From positions 5,676,539 through 5,740,538 of the forward strand of contig OY987248.1 of the NCBI GenBank assembly GCA_963920765.1: 64,000 nucleotides of DNA, written 5' to 3'. The notes under the pieces were generated by a model. It worked only from the letters and a program-made list of their open reading frames with translations. It searched no databases and was not told the origin of the DNA. This DNA comes from Ulota crispa (taxonomy: Eukaryota > Streptophyta > Bryopsida > Orthotrichales > Orthotrichaceae). The translations under genes were made by a program, and so were the position numbers. Positions 11,629 through 22,981 of this stretch are shown piece after piece (position 1 is the first letter of the stretch; each line of letters begins with the position of its first letter).

Positions 11629-13445
11629 GCAAAATCCCACATTGTTAAAACCAAAACTTTCAAAAGTGCTGCCATGCAGGCATTTCTGAGTGTACCGGAA
11701 CTTGAAACTTAAGACATACAGCTATAAATCTTGATTTTTAGCTCTCTATCATTTAGATTTTGAGATATTACTTACATTTGGACACATACTATACCTGTAC
11801 TATCCGCATTACCCCGTTAGTATGATGGAGACCTTTCTCACAGCTTAAAAAGTCTTGAAGCATAAAAGCTACGGTCATAATCACAAGTCTTGAATCTTCT
11901 GTATACATAAAAGTATCCTATTGGATAAAAAGTAAAATAGAGTAAAGTAACAATAAAGTATGACAAATTATTACAAATTATATCACTCCTTGCAAGTTAC
12001 ACCACAAGGCTTTCTTTTATCTGTTTCACTAAACGTTAACAACAGATTATTGGCAGTCTCACCACAGCTTTCTCTAGCCAATTAGAACATACGCTCATGT
12101 ATTCTTAAAAGAATCCCATGTTGGATGAAAAGTAAAATAGAATAATGTACAAGTTTAAAAAAATTTATAAATGGAATAAAGTGAAATTTGGGGGGCAAGG
12201 GGATAGGGGGCACAAAGATAAGATTGCTATTGCAAGGATATTTTTGTTGCCTCCGTTGGTACAATGGGTACGTAAACTAGTATATACATAAAACAATACA
12301 TTTGCATATTGATTGGCTGAGAGAGTGTTAAGGTGCAATCGTAGGTGTTGTGGTGCAATTGTCAGTGTTGTATTGTTAATGTTAGGTGAAGTGGCTCAAC
12401 CTAATTGGTTAAAAGAGATTGATGTGGTGTAACTTTTAGTGATCCGTCATACTTTATTGTTAACTAGCACATGAGAGATGGGTACATGCATAAAGTGGTT
12501 TACATTAAGTCCTTCTAGCAAAGGACCAATAGGGGAGAGAGGGATACAAACTACTAAAATTTTAATTTTAATCAAGTTGTTGCTGTTGTTAGTACAACGG
12601 GTACCTAAACTCATATATCAATAAAAATAAGATGAAGGAAAGAAAGCTATGTAGTGAGCCACTCAAATTTCAATTCCATTATACAATAGTGGCTATTCAT
12701 AAAATATATATTTTCAATAAAAATGGTTGTGTTTTAAATGAAGTTTGAAAACTCTAGTAAAGAAACACTTTGGCATTCTATTCTTGATGAAACAAATCCT
12801 AAGTGTTGGGGTTGTGTTAGATCTCTTTTTTTGAACATTAAAATGCTTTCCAAATTCCTTTTTGATTCTTAATTCTTGAAGTCAAGGCTTTGCAGCTAAT
12901 CTAATGATAGATTTGGATGAGGACATGATTGAGCTCTAACATTGGCTTGCTCCTATTTTAAGCAAAACATAACTCCTAAATGCTATGTAGTCCATGTTTT
13001 GGAATATTGAGTTACTTTCTTGTTTCCAAAATTTTAGGTTCATAAATGAGTTGAGTATTACTTGAATTATTTAAATTCTCAATTTGAAAATATTGCATGC
13101 CCAGTAGACCATGTCCAATTAAATGCATGTTGTGCTCAGAATTTGGTGTTAATGTATGAGCTTTATGAATGAATTTTGTATTTTTCACAAAAAGAAAATT
13201 GTTATCCAAGATTTTTTGATATAAATCCATTGCAATTATATCTTGCCTTGAAATTTTCAATACTTTGTACATAAACCCATTTAGAAGAATTTTAAATTTT
13301 GATTTAGAACTTGATTTGTAAATGTTGTACATGGTAATACAAATTCTTACCAAAGAAGTTGTAACCTAAAATCCAACACTTGTAACTTTTGTTAAAATTC
13401 AATGACAAAATTTCTCTTCAAAATAGTGTTCATAGTACACCGGCC
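11629..13445. other. Intergenic DNA with a dispersed repeat
   Basis: No gene is seen. The part near 12240-12610 shares blocks with 5320-5650: GATTGGCTGAGAGAGTG, GTAAAGTGGTTTACA-like sequence, GGACCAATAGGGGAGAGAG, and a motif GTTGGTACAATGGGTAC. The minus-strand open frame at 13012-13353 has no recognisable family. Confidence 0.5.
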
Positions 13446-13449
13446 TTAA

Positions 13450-14379
13450 CCCTTTAATGACCATCAATCATTTGGGGGGGCACCTCAAATTTTCACTATA
13501 CGGTTTGCAAAACACATTTAAGGACAAAATTTGTGTTTCTAAAATTAGATTGGATCGGACATATCAAAGTTATAAATTTTGGCAACATGAATAAAATAAA
13601 ATAAAATTGATCTATTGGAATAATTTCACGTGAGGATTGTGAGAAGCTTGATGATCCAAAAAAAATTGTTGTGCAAAAACGTGAGACACTCTAACTAATC
13701 AGTGTCAATTGTGCAATTGAAACTTTTGATAGTGGTGAAATTTGTAGAGGCTATTGCCCCATTCTAGGTTACTACACTTCTAAAAAATACAAAATTTGAG
13801 TCAATCTGTGCATTTCACAACATGATTTGTGAAATTGAGCATTGGAAGAATACAAACATGGCCACACATATACGGTTGAATACAACATGCATGGAACAAG
13901 TTTCCACAAAATCCAATTGGTCAATATATATTGTCTACATTGGGTGTCATTTGAGGTACAAGGTCCCACATTTAGTATTGCAAACCTTTGGAGCCTAAAA
14001 TTTCATGGAACACATAATGTTGTACTTGAAATACGCCAAATGTAGAACTTCTAAACAAACCATGCATCTTTTGCACAACTACTAGAGAGTTAGCACGGAA
14101 TACTTTGGGTGCAATATGTGGGCTTTGGGGCCATGTCATGGTTGCACTAAATTAGAATTTCATTTGTTACACCCATATGAGATTCCTAGCTTCATATGTA
14201 AAACACGCTTAGCTTCCATGTTTCTTTATGCCTTGCTTTGAAATTTGTTCCAACAAGAGCACAAACTAAACCCCCAACTCCGTCACGTTATGTGTTTTTG
14301 CAAATTAAATAGAACAAAAATGACAAGAACCATAGAATACCAAAATCAACCCAAAAGTGGTCAACTGGGCACTAAAGGG
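13450..14379. mobile_element. TTAA element G (930 bp)
   Basis: TTAA (13446-13449) precedes CCCTTTAATGACCA. The right end is TGGGCACTAAAGGG followed by TTAA (14380-14383). The inverted repeat is 14 bp with two mismatches. The interior is non-coding and unlike element B. The two short open frames inside overlap on opposite strands and are not supported as genes. Confidence 0.72.
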
Positions 14380-14912
14380 TTAACAAAACTCACTTAAGAT
14401 ATAAATTGAGGTGTTTGGAATTTATAAGACAAATCAAATACTCATTTGGGCCAACTTCATTGGTTTTGCAATACCAAAACATGCTTTTCAAAAATTGCAA
14501 TAAAAATGTAAATTTTCACATTCTTTTGAAATTTTGAATTGGACTGAAAATTAATTTATTCAAAAAAAGTTTTGACTATCCTCAAACATTATTATTAAAT
14601 TAATGTATTTGGTGTTTGATGAAATCTAACAATGACTTGAAAGCCACAATTCAACCTTCCATTGTGGTAAACCCAACTCTTGAGCTTAGGGCCATTATTG
14701 ATATTGATATTTTTTAATTAAAAATTTATATAAATTTTAACATGTATTTCAAGTGCAAAGATCTTACATGAAGATTCAATTTTAGAAATTGAACTAGTGA
14801 GAGACAAAAATTGAAACATGTTGTAGCTCAAGTAGACCTTAGACTCCTAGTGGAAGAAAGACCTTAAATGAAGAATAAAGTGAGCAAAACTTCACTGTAA
14901 TTGGAACTTTAA

Positions 14913-15631
14913 CCCCTAAAGGACAAAAGTCCCCTTGGGGGACTTTCAAGATTTCAGGCATGTACTTATGGCTACACTACTTTGTGTAATTTTTTGAAAC
15001 TTTTTCGGAAGATGGGAATTCAAAGATCTATGTGGGCATCTAAATTTTACCTCATTCCAATATTTATTGAAGAAGTTCAAAATGAATATATGAGAATTTT
15101 AGTTTGGTGGGTAGCCCAAAAATTTCTTTAAAACTTGCATTTTTTAAAAATAAAAATTTGAGGTTAGTTCTTTAGACTAATGTATATGTAGGAAGCTTTG
15201 ACTCATTCAATTCTAATTGATGAGATGCAAGTTATGAGAAGTTTTAGTTTGCGGGTAGGTGTGGAGAATCTCAAAAACAATGCCTACACGCAAACTAAAA
15301 CTTCTCATAACTTTCATCTCATCAATTTGAATTGAATGATTCAAAGCTTTCCACATATATGTAAGTCTAAAGAACTAACCTCAAATTTTTATTTTTAAAA
15401 AATGAAAATTTTAAAAAAGTTTTTGGGCTGCCAACCAAACAAAAATTCTCATAAATTCATTTTTAACTTCCTCAATAAATATTGGAATGAGGTAAAATTT
15501 AGATGCCCACACAGATCTTTGAATTCCCCATCTCCCATAAAAGTTTCAAAAAATCACGCAAAGTAGTTTAGCCATAGGTAAGTGCCCGAAATCCCATTTG
15601 TCCTCAAAAAGGGGGCTTGGTCCTTTAGGGG
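14913..15631. mobile_element. TTAA element H, full-length foldback (719 bp)
   Basis: TTAA (14909-14912) precedes CCCCTAAAGGAC. The right end is GTCCTTTAGGGG followed by TTCA, a mutated TTAA. The left half (about 14913-15265) is an inverted copy of the right half (about 15280-15631). Each arm matches the right half of element B, so H looks like two right halves joined head to head. The transcript would be a long hairpin. Confidence 0.78.
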
Positions 15632-16280
15632 TTCATCATTTTTTTACAAAAGCCCAACCACTCACATAGTTTCATGTGATCATGTTGATCACATTTAGAT
15701 TTGGTTTGTTGCCAAATTTGGTTTTCACTAAAAATAGTCTCAATGGTAAGACTGCATATGAGAGCAGTAAAAAGGTTTAGGGGCTGATTTAGTGAGCTCC
15801 TACAAGTAAGGTATGTGCTCCCATAAGCAACATTGTTCCCATACCCGTCACCTACGATTGCACCCATTTTTGTTAATTGCTGTTCTTTTTTTTGTGGTGT
15901 GAGAAAACAACAGTTATAGGTGACAATTCTATCAAAATTAGATGACGGATCAGCTGGTGATATAGTCTGGTGACCGTGATATTTAAGTACAGTTGGGTAT
16001 TTTTCTACGTGGTTTAGGAGACGGTTTAATGTAATCTACTTGGTGGTTACTGGAAACAATTAAGGGGGCTAAACATGCAAGCTCTGACACTTATATTCTC
16101 ATCCCCCAAGAGATATGAGGTTCAATGTGACGGTTACAGGTGACAACGGCGCCATTTAATTGCACTTGGCATGACAAATCTTTTTGCCTCAAATTTTTAA
16201 TGCAAGCAAACTTGGTTACAAGATTTAAGTGAAAATGTGGGATCAAAGAATCAGTTTGAGGAGTGAAGGGTGTCCACGAG

Positions 16281-17369
16281 CTAGGAAGCTGCAAATTTCT
16301 GAATTACTAGAGCACATGGCAAGTACAATGAGGGGAAGTGATGAGTGCTTCCAAACTGAGAGTGGTGCAAGAGCTTGGGTGCTTGAACTAGCATCATACG
16401 GATTTCTCCCAGGGGGTAGGGTGGTCCCCATTTCTTGAACATGGTACAAATGGAGAGTGCAATACTGTGCAGGTTCAAGTTGTTGGGACTAATGACTTGC
16501 ATGGCCAGTAGTCTGACTTGTAGCAGTTGCCTCCCCAAGGAGGGCCCGGTGCTTTTGCATGAGAGCATAGTCAATAGACATGTGCCTTTTAGCCAAAGAC
16601 CAAACGTCAATGGGGTCCCGAAACTCTGAGAACCAGTAGACATAGCAGTGGTGGGGAGAGGACTCATGCTTCAAGCACATCGAGCGGCCACATTGCTGAC
16701 GGCCAAAGGAATTCCCGCACCGGCTGTTCCTTTCAGCACATTGGTGATATCAATCCGCCTGCAAGGTTACCGCCATGTGAAAAAGAAGATCCTACCTATG
16801 ATCACGGTGCCAACTTTTAAAACTTTGGGCAGCAAATGAGCATTCCCGCTCGGAATATGGCATTTGAGCCAATTGTTGAGGACATTGGTGGTGGCCACCG
16901 CAGTTCAAGTCTGCAGAGCCTCGCTTCAATTGCAGGATTTGCGCCGTATGTTGATCAGCATGGTGGCGCCCGTCACGGATCTGGCCTTTACAGCTTTGCT
17001 CCAACTTCCAAATTTGAGTCAATTACCAATCAACGTGGTGGCGCCCGTTGCGGATCCAACCTTCACATACTCGCTCCAACTTTTGGTTGTGAGTCGTTTG
17101 CTAATCGGCATGGTGGCGCTTGTTGACACACCAGCATTCCTAGACCAAAGAAAGTTCTTAGGGGCGGTGATCCACGTCTTGACATTTAGACACCAAACGA
17201 TCAGAACCGTCATTTCCCACTGATTTTCAACATTGACAGAGCCTCTAAGCACATGAGCGGGGCAGGGCGTGGAAGTCTCCAGACCTTGACGAGGGGGGAC
17301 CGCATGAGTCCTAGCAGTATTGCAAGCGAGGATTGTGTAAGTCTCAGCAGCCAAAGGAATCAGTGCCAT
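16281..17369 (-). pseudogene. Unidentified antisense reading frame inside the pogo element
   Basis: I do not recognise this frame. The minus strand reads from 17369 (MALIPLAAETYT...) through several in-frame stops into the frame ending at 16281. It includes 25-residue tandem repeats with the core SxTGAT, matching the 75-bp DNA repeats. At least one stop (TGA near 17020) could be a decayed CGA. Plus-strand frames across the same repeats are also open for about 100 codons, so the coding strand is uncertain. It could be a second gene of the element or simple repeat DNA. Confidence 0.3.
16809..17125. repeat. 75-bp tandem repeats within the pogo element
   Basis: Units start near 16809, 16884, 16959, 17034 and 17109, each with a GGTGGCGCC-like block, at exact 75-bp spacing. 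Since 75 is a multiple of three, every frame repeats as 25 residues. Divergence between copies is substantial, so the array is old or under codon-level change. Confidence 0.7.
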
Positions 17370-17471
17370 AGCAGTCTAGGCATAAAGTGAACAAACACTT
17401 CAGCAATGATTTTCAACAATAACGATCACAGACAGGTAAACGGCAACACTACTTGAAACTCCGGAGCTGTA

Positions 17472-19589
17472 GTGGAGTTGGTAACACTTTCAAGGGCAGA
17501 TCCATCAACGCGTTGCATGCCTACGGCAAACAATAGCCCATCTCCTTCCACAAGTCGTTACCAATATTGCAAGCTGACGGGGAATTGGAATGACAAGCAA
17601 CTGAAATCAACATTGGCTGCAATTAACACTGGGTCTCCAGTGGCCACCGCTAGCCGAGTCTTTGGAATCCCAAACTCATCCCTTTGAGATCACATGGAGG
17701 GCAGGACTTTGCAACGCAAGAAGGGCCGTCAAGGAGTGCTTACAACAGAAGAAGAGATGTCACTAGTTAAGTGGATGCTGGAGATGCAATATCATGCCCA
17801 CCCCATCTCCATATTTGAATTGAAAATGAAAGTTGCAGAGATTACTCAAGAGGGGTGGACTCCCTTCAAGGATGGAATTCCAAGACAAAGTTGGCTCAAG
17901 TGGTTTCAAAATTGCCACCTCGAGTTAACCTTGAGATCTGCACAAGCACAGGAGGAAGAGCGTGCCAAAGGATTAAATCCTACCAGTGTCACTTCATTGT
18001 ACAAGACTCTGCAGGAAGCTTACAAAGCTCATGGATACCCTCTTAGCCACATATGGAATGCAGACAAATCTGGCGCACAAGCTGGGAAGAGTAGAGGCGG
18101 GAGTACGGTGCAAGTGTTTGCAAAATGAGGGTGCCAATCTGTCCATACAGTGGTACCTAGCAACAAAGAACATCTCTCTGTCCTTTGCTGCGTAAACGCT
18201 ATAGGTGATCATATTCCAAATTTCTATATTTTTAAGGGCAAATGCACATTAGAAAACTATATTGCCAAGTGTGAACCATTAGCTTGCATGGCCATGCAAC
18301 CTAAGGGTTGGATGACTAGTTGTCTCTTTCATGCATGGATTTCTTGTTTTGTTACCATAGTCAAACAAAGGTACAAAATCTCACCTAAAAGAAGACACTT
18401 GCTAATTTTAAACGGCAATGCTTCTCACGTGACATTAGAAGTAGTAGAAAAAGCTATGGAAGAGGGACTGGACATTATAACCCTCCCAAGTCACACTAGT
18501 CACACATTGCAATCACTGGATGTAAGTGTTTTCAAATCATTTAAGATAGAATTTTGTGCACAAAGAGATAGGTGGACTCTACAAAATAAAGGTAAAGGAG
18601 CCAAGAAGCAAGACCTAGCAAAGTGGATCTTCTTGGGGTTAAGAAAGGCTCTCACTGCACCAAAAATCATTAGAGGATTTTCAGCAACTGGCATTTGGCC
18701 TCTCGACTATGCTGCCATGGACAAGTATGTTACACCAAGCGCTTGCTATGTAGAAGCGGCAGACAATGACATGGACAAGCCAGAAGAAGAGGATCTTAGA
18801 TTAGCAGATCCTATAACAGCTGCAGGCCACTCTGACTTTGTATCCAAAACACATGGTATCTTCCACAGTCAGGATGACTTACCTGAGTCGCAGCATGCGC
18901 ATTCTAACTTGGTGGAATCTAAATCCACACAGCTACTGCAATTGCAGCTCTTGCAATTAAACTCGGGGTAGTCACAATCAAACCAGCCGCTGCAGACACA
19001 ACTCTTGCACCTAAAGCTCCCGCAGGTAAATATTGCATCTTTTCCATTGTGCCTACATTCATCACTGGAGCTACTGACAAACTCGATTCCGCTGATGTCT
19101 TCACCGTTGCTACAAGTACGGCATGCCTTGTCCTCCCACATCCAGGCAGAAGCTACAACACAATCGGAACGACCCCATCCAGCGTTGGCCATGGTCACGT
19201 ATGAGCAGCAATACTTTGTTGAAGGTTACGGAGACTCCAAATCTGAATCCGACAGCGCCACTGACAAAGAGGGTACAACTCTAGTAAGTATCCCAAATCT
19301 ATTTGCATTGCCACAGGTCGCACTCCCACCAAGGAGGAGAGGAAAATCTGAAGCTTCGTTGGTAAATTACTCAAAATCAATCCTGATGACTTCAAACAAA
19401 TACATCAAGGTGATGACCAATAAGGCAGCAAGGAAAAAAGAGGTGGCACGGGAACAAGAAGAAAGAGGATTTAGATGGAGGAAAAGAAAGTGCAACAACA
19501 GCAAGAGAAGGCTTGCAAGGAAGCTGAGAAGGTCCTATAGAGCATTCATGCTGAGAAGAAAAAAGTGGACCGTGAACGTGAGAAATTGA
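17472..19589 (+). pseudogene. Pogo/Tigger-like DDE transposase, nonsense-disrupted
   Basis: One plus-strand frame runs through 706 codons with three stops: TGA at 17685-17687, TGA at 18126-18128 and TAG at 18969-18971. The N-terminal part (WNDKQLKSTLAAINTG... ASRVFGIPNSSL) is a psq/HTH-type DNA-binding segment. Next comes a CENP-B-like HTH region, then the DDE_1 endonuclease core: NADKSGAQ (first Asp), LLILNGNASHVT where the second Asp and the following His are replaced by Asn, and LQSLDVSVFK (third Asp). A basic, Lys/Arg-rich tail follows (PPRRRGKSE...). It would cut and paste DNA at TA sites. With three stops and a lost catalytic Asp, it is almost certainly dead. Confidence 0.8.
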
Positions 19590-20527
19590 AGAAGGCAACG
19601 GAGCGAGGCCAAGGACGCGTCGATGGTGGATCTCGTAGGCGGAGAGGCAGCGCCAGAGTTGTGCAAGAGGCTGAAGATAATGCTGGCCTTGGGATTGGGA
19701 ACACCTAAAGCTGGCGCTAACGGCTACTTTTTTCTTGACAAGTCTTGGCTCATGAAACCGCATTGCAAACCCTTGCAACCAAACTTTATTGCCTTCAGCA
19801 CCGCGTTCCACTCCCTTAGTGCCAAGCATTCCAGCTCCTTACCACCGCAAACCGCTCTCTCACCACCGAGTTCAAAGACACATCAACGTGCACGCCAAGG
19901 AGCAACGCTTATCATGCACAACTTCCTCCTGGAATTAGGCGCAGGGAGGGAGATTTTCCAAAACATGCAATAGCTGCGGCCCCTCCACCATGTAGTGGCC
20001 TCTGTTCTCCATACTGCGATTATAGGACTTTAGAAGCTATATATAGACAAAGATGACATGGTTCATCAAAACCCTAAGCATGGTTATTTCCGGTATCTCT
20101 TGACGATTTCTGCTTTCCATGTCACTATTACAGCACCTCTTTCAATTTTTGTTGGGTGCAGTGAACGTGGTAATTACCTGTTTGAGACTCTTTTATAGAA
20201 CCGTCTACACACAGCCATGTGTGTTTGCTTACTTTATGCTTTGGGAAATTCTCACAGACACATGGTTCCATCAACAACTTTGCAATCACAGCCAAAATTT
20301 TTGATTACTTCTTCCTGATCTTGTAGTATTTTTCCGATGCTTCTTTGGTCAAGTTTGAACCTCCAAATCCCTTAGTTTGACGGATATGGGTGTACATACC
20401 TTACAATGTTGTGTTTAGGGTGGAGGAACCCGTTTGCTTGTGAGTAATTTGTCAAATATTGGGTCAAACTTGATCCCTAACTTAACACAAGGGGTCTAAC
20501 TAGATCCTTGACACAAAGGGGGCTTAA

Positions 20528-21436
20528 TCCCTAAAGGACCAAGCCTTTTTTTTGTGAAAATCATTGAAAAATGTCACTTTTAGGAAGTTTAGTAAAAAGG
20601 GATTTTATGTTTTGTTTTTGGGAAATCCAACTATAGGATCTTGCCCTAGACTAGAAGAGATACTTGTGGGAAAACATTAGCTCATTCCAAATGGAGAGGA
20701 GTGAGATATTTACATCTAAAGTGAATGCCCAAAAATTTTAGAAGCCTTTGACCACTCTTATAACAAAAAAATTGCTCTACCCAAAGTTGCACTTTATTTT
20801 CTCCATGTAGGAGATCAAGTTAGGTATGTATGGGAGAATTTTCAAATCAATTGGAACTACACAACACATGGGAAAAAAGTAGTAAGTAAAAAGAAGTAGA
20901 GAATGAGTCAAAACACTAAATTGTTAAGAATTTAATTCTTGAAATGAAAATTGCAAATCCCAATGGTTATAATGTTGTGATAAACAATCTACTTCCTTTG
21001 GTTTAATTTTTTTTCTAAAATATTGAAAATTGAGTAAAATAAAGGACTTCAAAGTTTATTTTAGAGTAGAGAATCTATAATTGCCCGCATACAAAAACTC
21101 CTCATAACTTTCATCTCATTGATTGAAATTGAACAATTCAAAGAGTTTTACTTATACAAAAATCTAAAGAACCAATTTCAAATTTTAATTTTAAAAAAAT
21201 GTGAATTTTAAAAAAGATTTTGGGCTGCCAGGACGGGTAGTCCTCCCCAAATTCTCAAAAATTCATGCATAACTTCTTTGTCAAATGTCAGAATGAAGAA
21301 AAGATTAGATGCCCGTGTAGGTCTTAGAATTCTCCACCTTCAATAAAAGTTTTAGAAAATCACAAAAAGTAGTTTAGCCATAGGTACATGCCCAAAGTCC
21401 AACTTGTCCCCCAAAGGGACAATGGTCCTTTAGTGG
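20528..21436. mobile_element. TTAA element C, piggyBac-like MITE (909 bp)
   Basis: TTAA (20524-20527) is followed by TCCCTAAAGGACC. The right end is GGTCCTTTAGTGG plus TTAA (21437-21440). It is clearly homologous to element B over nearly its full length, for example the CATGTAGGAGATCAAGTTAG block at about 20808. It sits about 120 bp outside the right end of the pogo element. Confidence 0.78.
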
Positions 21437-21740
21437 TTAATAGAGCAAGTTGGCACCATGGAACTAACAAGATCCTAGAAACAAGAGTGAGGCCACCCCA
21501 AAAAGTTCTAAGAGAGACTCGTAGTTTTCCATTTTTTTTTTTGAAAATAGACCTAATTGTCATCATTATGTTGTTGATAACATCTTTTTGCTTCACTTGT
21601 TGTGTATAACCAACTACAAAACACTACTTCAAAACTCTCTTTGTATGCGCACTCCACCTAGATACATCACTTACCAATTCCATTGGATTCTCTTTTTTTC
21701 TTGTTATATTACTGATATAGGTCCTACTATATAGTACCCT

Positions 21741-22267
21741 AAAGAAAGAGTACATAAGTCCCTCTTATGGGATTCAAAGAAGTTTGTACTATAAATAAAT
21801 TAGTTTTTGGCAAAAAAAATATATCATCATATTTAAAGATACAAACTTAATCACAATGTATGAGCCAAATAACAAAAACTAATTTCTATAAAGAAATATA
21901 TACTTTACTAAATTTGGTCATGATCACCCTAACATTAAAATTTCTATAGAAGGAAATTTGAAACTTTTTGAATAAGTTTGTTTGAAACAAAGATGTGCAT
22001 ATGGATGTCTCCTACATATCCATGCAATCAAATTTAAAAAATTCATCATCAATGTTTTTTGATCTACTTTCTTGTAAAACCATACTCTTGACACAAAACA
22101 ATTTACCAAAAATAGGATTTTGGTTTTTAGTAACTAAAATTTGGTGTGCTTGATCATGATTGCACAAGAATCACATACAAAAAAATCTAAAGATAAAATG
22201 CCAATTGTATTCTTTGTTATACCAACTTTTATGAATGCCATGAGAGGGACTTATGTACTCTTTCTTT
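21741..22267. mobile_element. TIR element, about 530 bp, unknown superfamily
   Basis: The left arm AAAGAAAGAGTACATAAGTC continues as CCTCTTATGG. The right arm is its inverse (CCATGAGAGGGACTTATGTA, then CTCTTTCTTT). Pairing extends about 45 bp. There is no open frame of note. Target duplication is not resolved. Confidence 0.6.
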
Positions 22268-22517
22268 CTAGTACAGTACATTGGCACGGCCATTGAGGCT
22301 GCACTAATAATATGAATATCATACACTCTTCAAGTTATTAGCCGCTCACCACGATTACTTTAGTTAAGCTTACCAAAGGGTTAGTGAATCATGAAGACTG
22401 CTCCAGCACTTTCACAAGTGCAATTATTTCTAGCAACCTTTGCAGCAAATGACGCCCCCAAAACGACGGCATACCTAATACCATCATCTAAGCGTACAGC
22501 TTTCACCCCCAAGTCAA

Positions 22518-22981
22518 AAACTAGTAACCCACTAGTAACTCATTAAGGTATGAGGCTCGTAAATCGACCATCTAAGAGCTGAAACTGAATTTTGGGGAGG
22601 TGAAAGTTTTTGAAATGTTTTCCAATAAATTGTCCTTGAAAGACAAGAGGATTCGGTATCTAATTCAAGTTATTTTGTATTTTTTAAAACAATGTAGAAT
22701 TAGTTATGAATTTTTGAAGTGAAAAGATCATAGGGCTTTAAATCCGTCCACTTCCTCAAATGTATGCTTGCTATAAATTTTTGAAAAGCTGTAATTAAAA
22801 ACATGTACCGATGGTGTTCATTTGAGGAGATGAGATGTATTAGTGCCCTAACGGAGTGGAGCCTCCTACCTTAGTAAGCCACTAGTAACGCACAAGTAAC
22901 TCCCTAGTAACCCACTTAGTAACTCACTAGTAACCGACTAATAAAGCACTAGTAACTCACCAGTAATTCACGAGTAACTCC
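22518..22981. repeat. Degenerate 11-12-bp array split by a MITE
   Basis: Units of the type CACTAGTAACTC recur at 22520-22543 and again at 22876-22981. The MITE at 22546-22871 lies between the two blocks at a TA. The simplest reading is a single array interrupted by the later insertion. Confidence 0.7.
22546..22871. mobile_element. Pogo-type MITE, TA-flanked (326 bp)
   Basis: It starts AGGTATGAGGCTC and ends GAGCCTCCTACCT, with TA at 22544-22545 and 22872-22873. Its length equals that of the element at 58603-58928, and the two share the GGAGGCTC-type terminus, so they form a subfamily of the pogo MITEs. It lies inside the CTAGTAAC array. Confidence 0.72.

Larger units (their letters stand above)
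15809..20401 (+). mobile_element. Pogo/Tigger-type DNA transposon, decayed (4.6 kb)
   Basis: The left end AGGTATGTGCTCCCATA and the right end TATGGGTGTACATACCT form an inverted repeat of about 17 bp with two mismatches. TA lies just outside each (15807-15808 and 20402-20403). Inside lie a pogo-like transposase reading frame (17472-19589, plus strand) and a region of 75-bp tandem repeats. The same terminus bounds at least five short elements in this window, so this is a plausible relative of their source. The transposase carries three nonsense codons and altered catalytic residues, so this copy is inactive. Confidence 0.75.

Noticed and set aside
12243-12610. GTTGGTACAATGGGTAC motif as a tRNA or SINE A box
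   Set aside because: It recurs at 5640, 12255 and (diverged) 12594, but no B box, cloverleaf or A-rich tail follows at the right distance.
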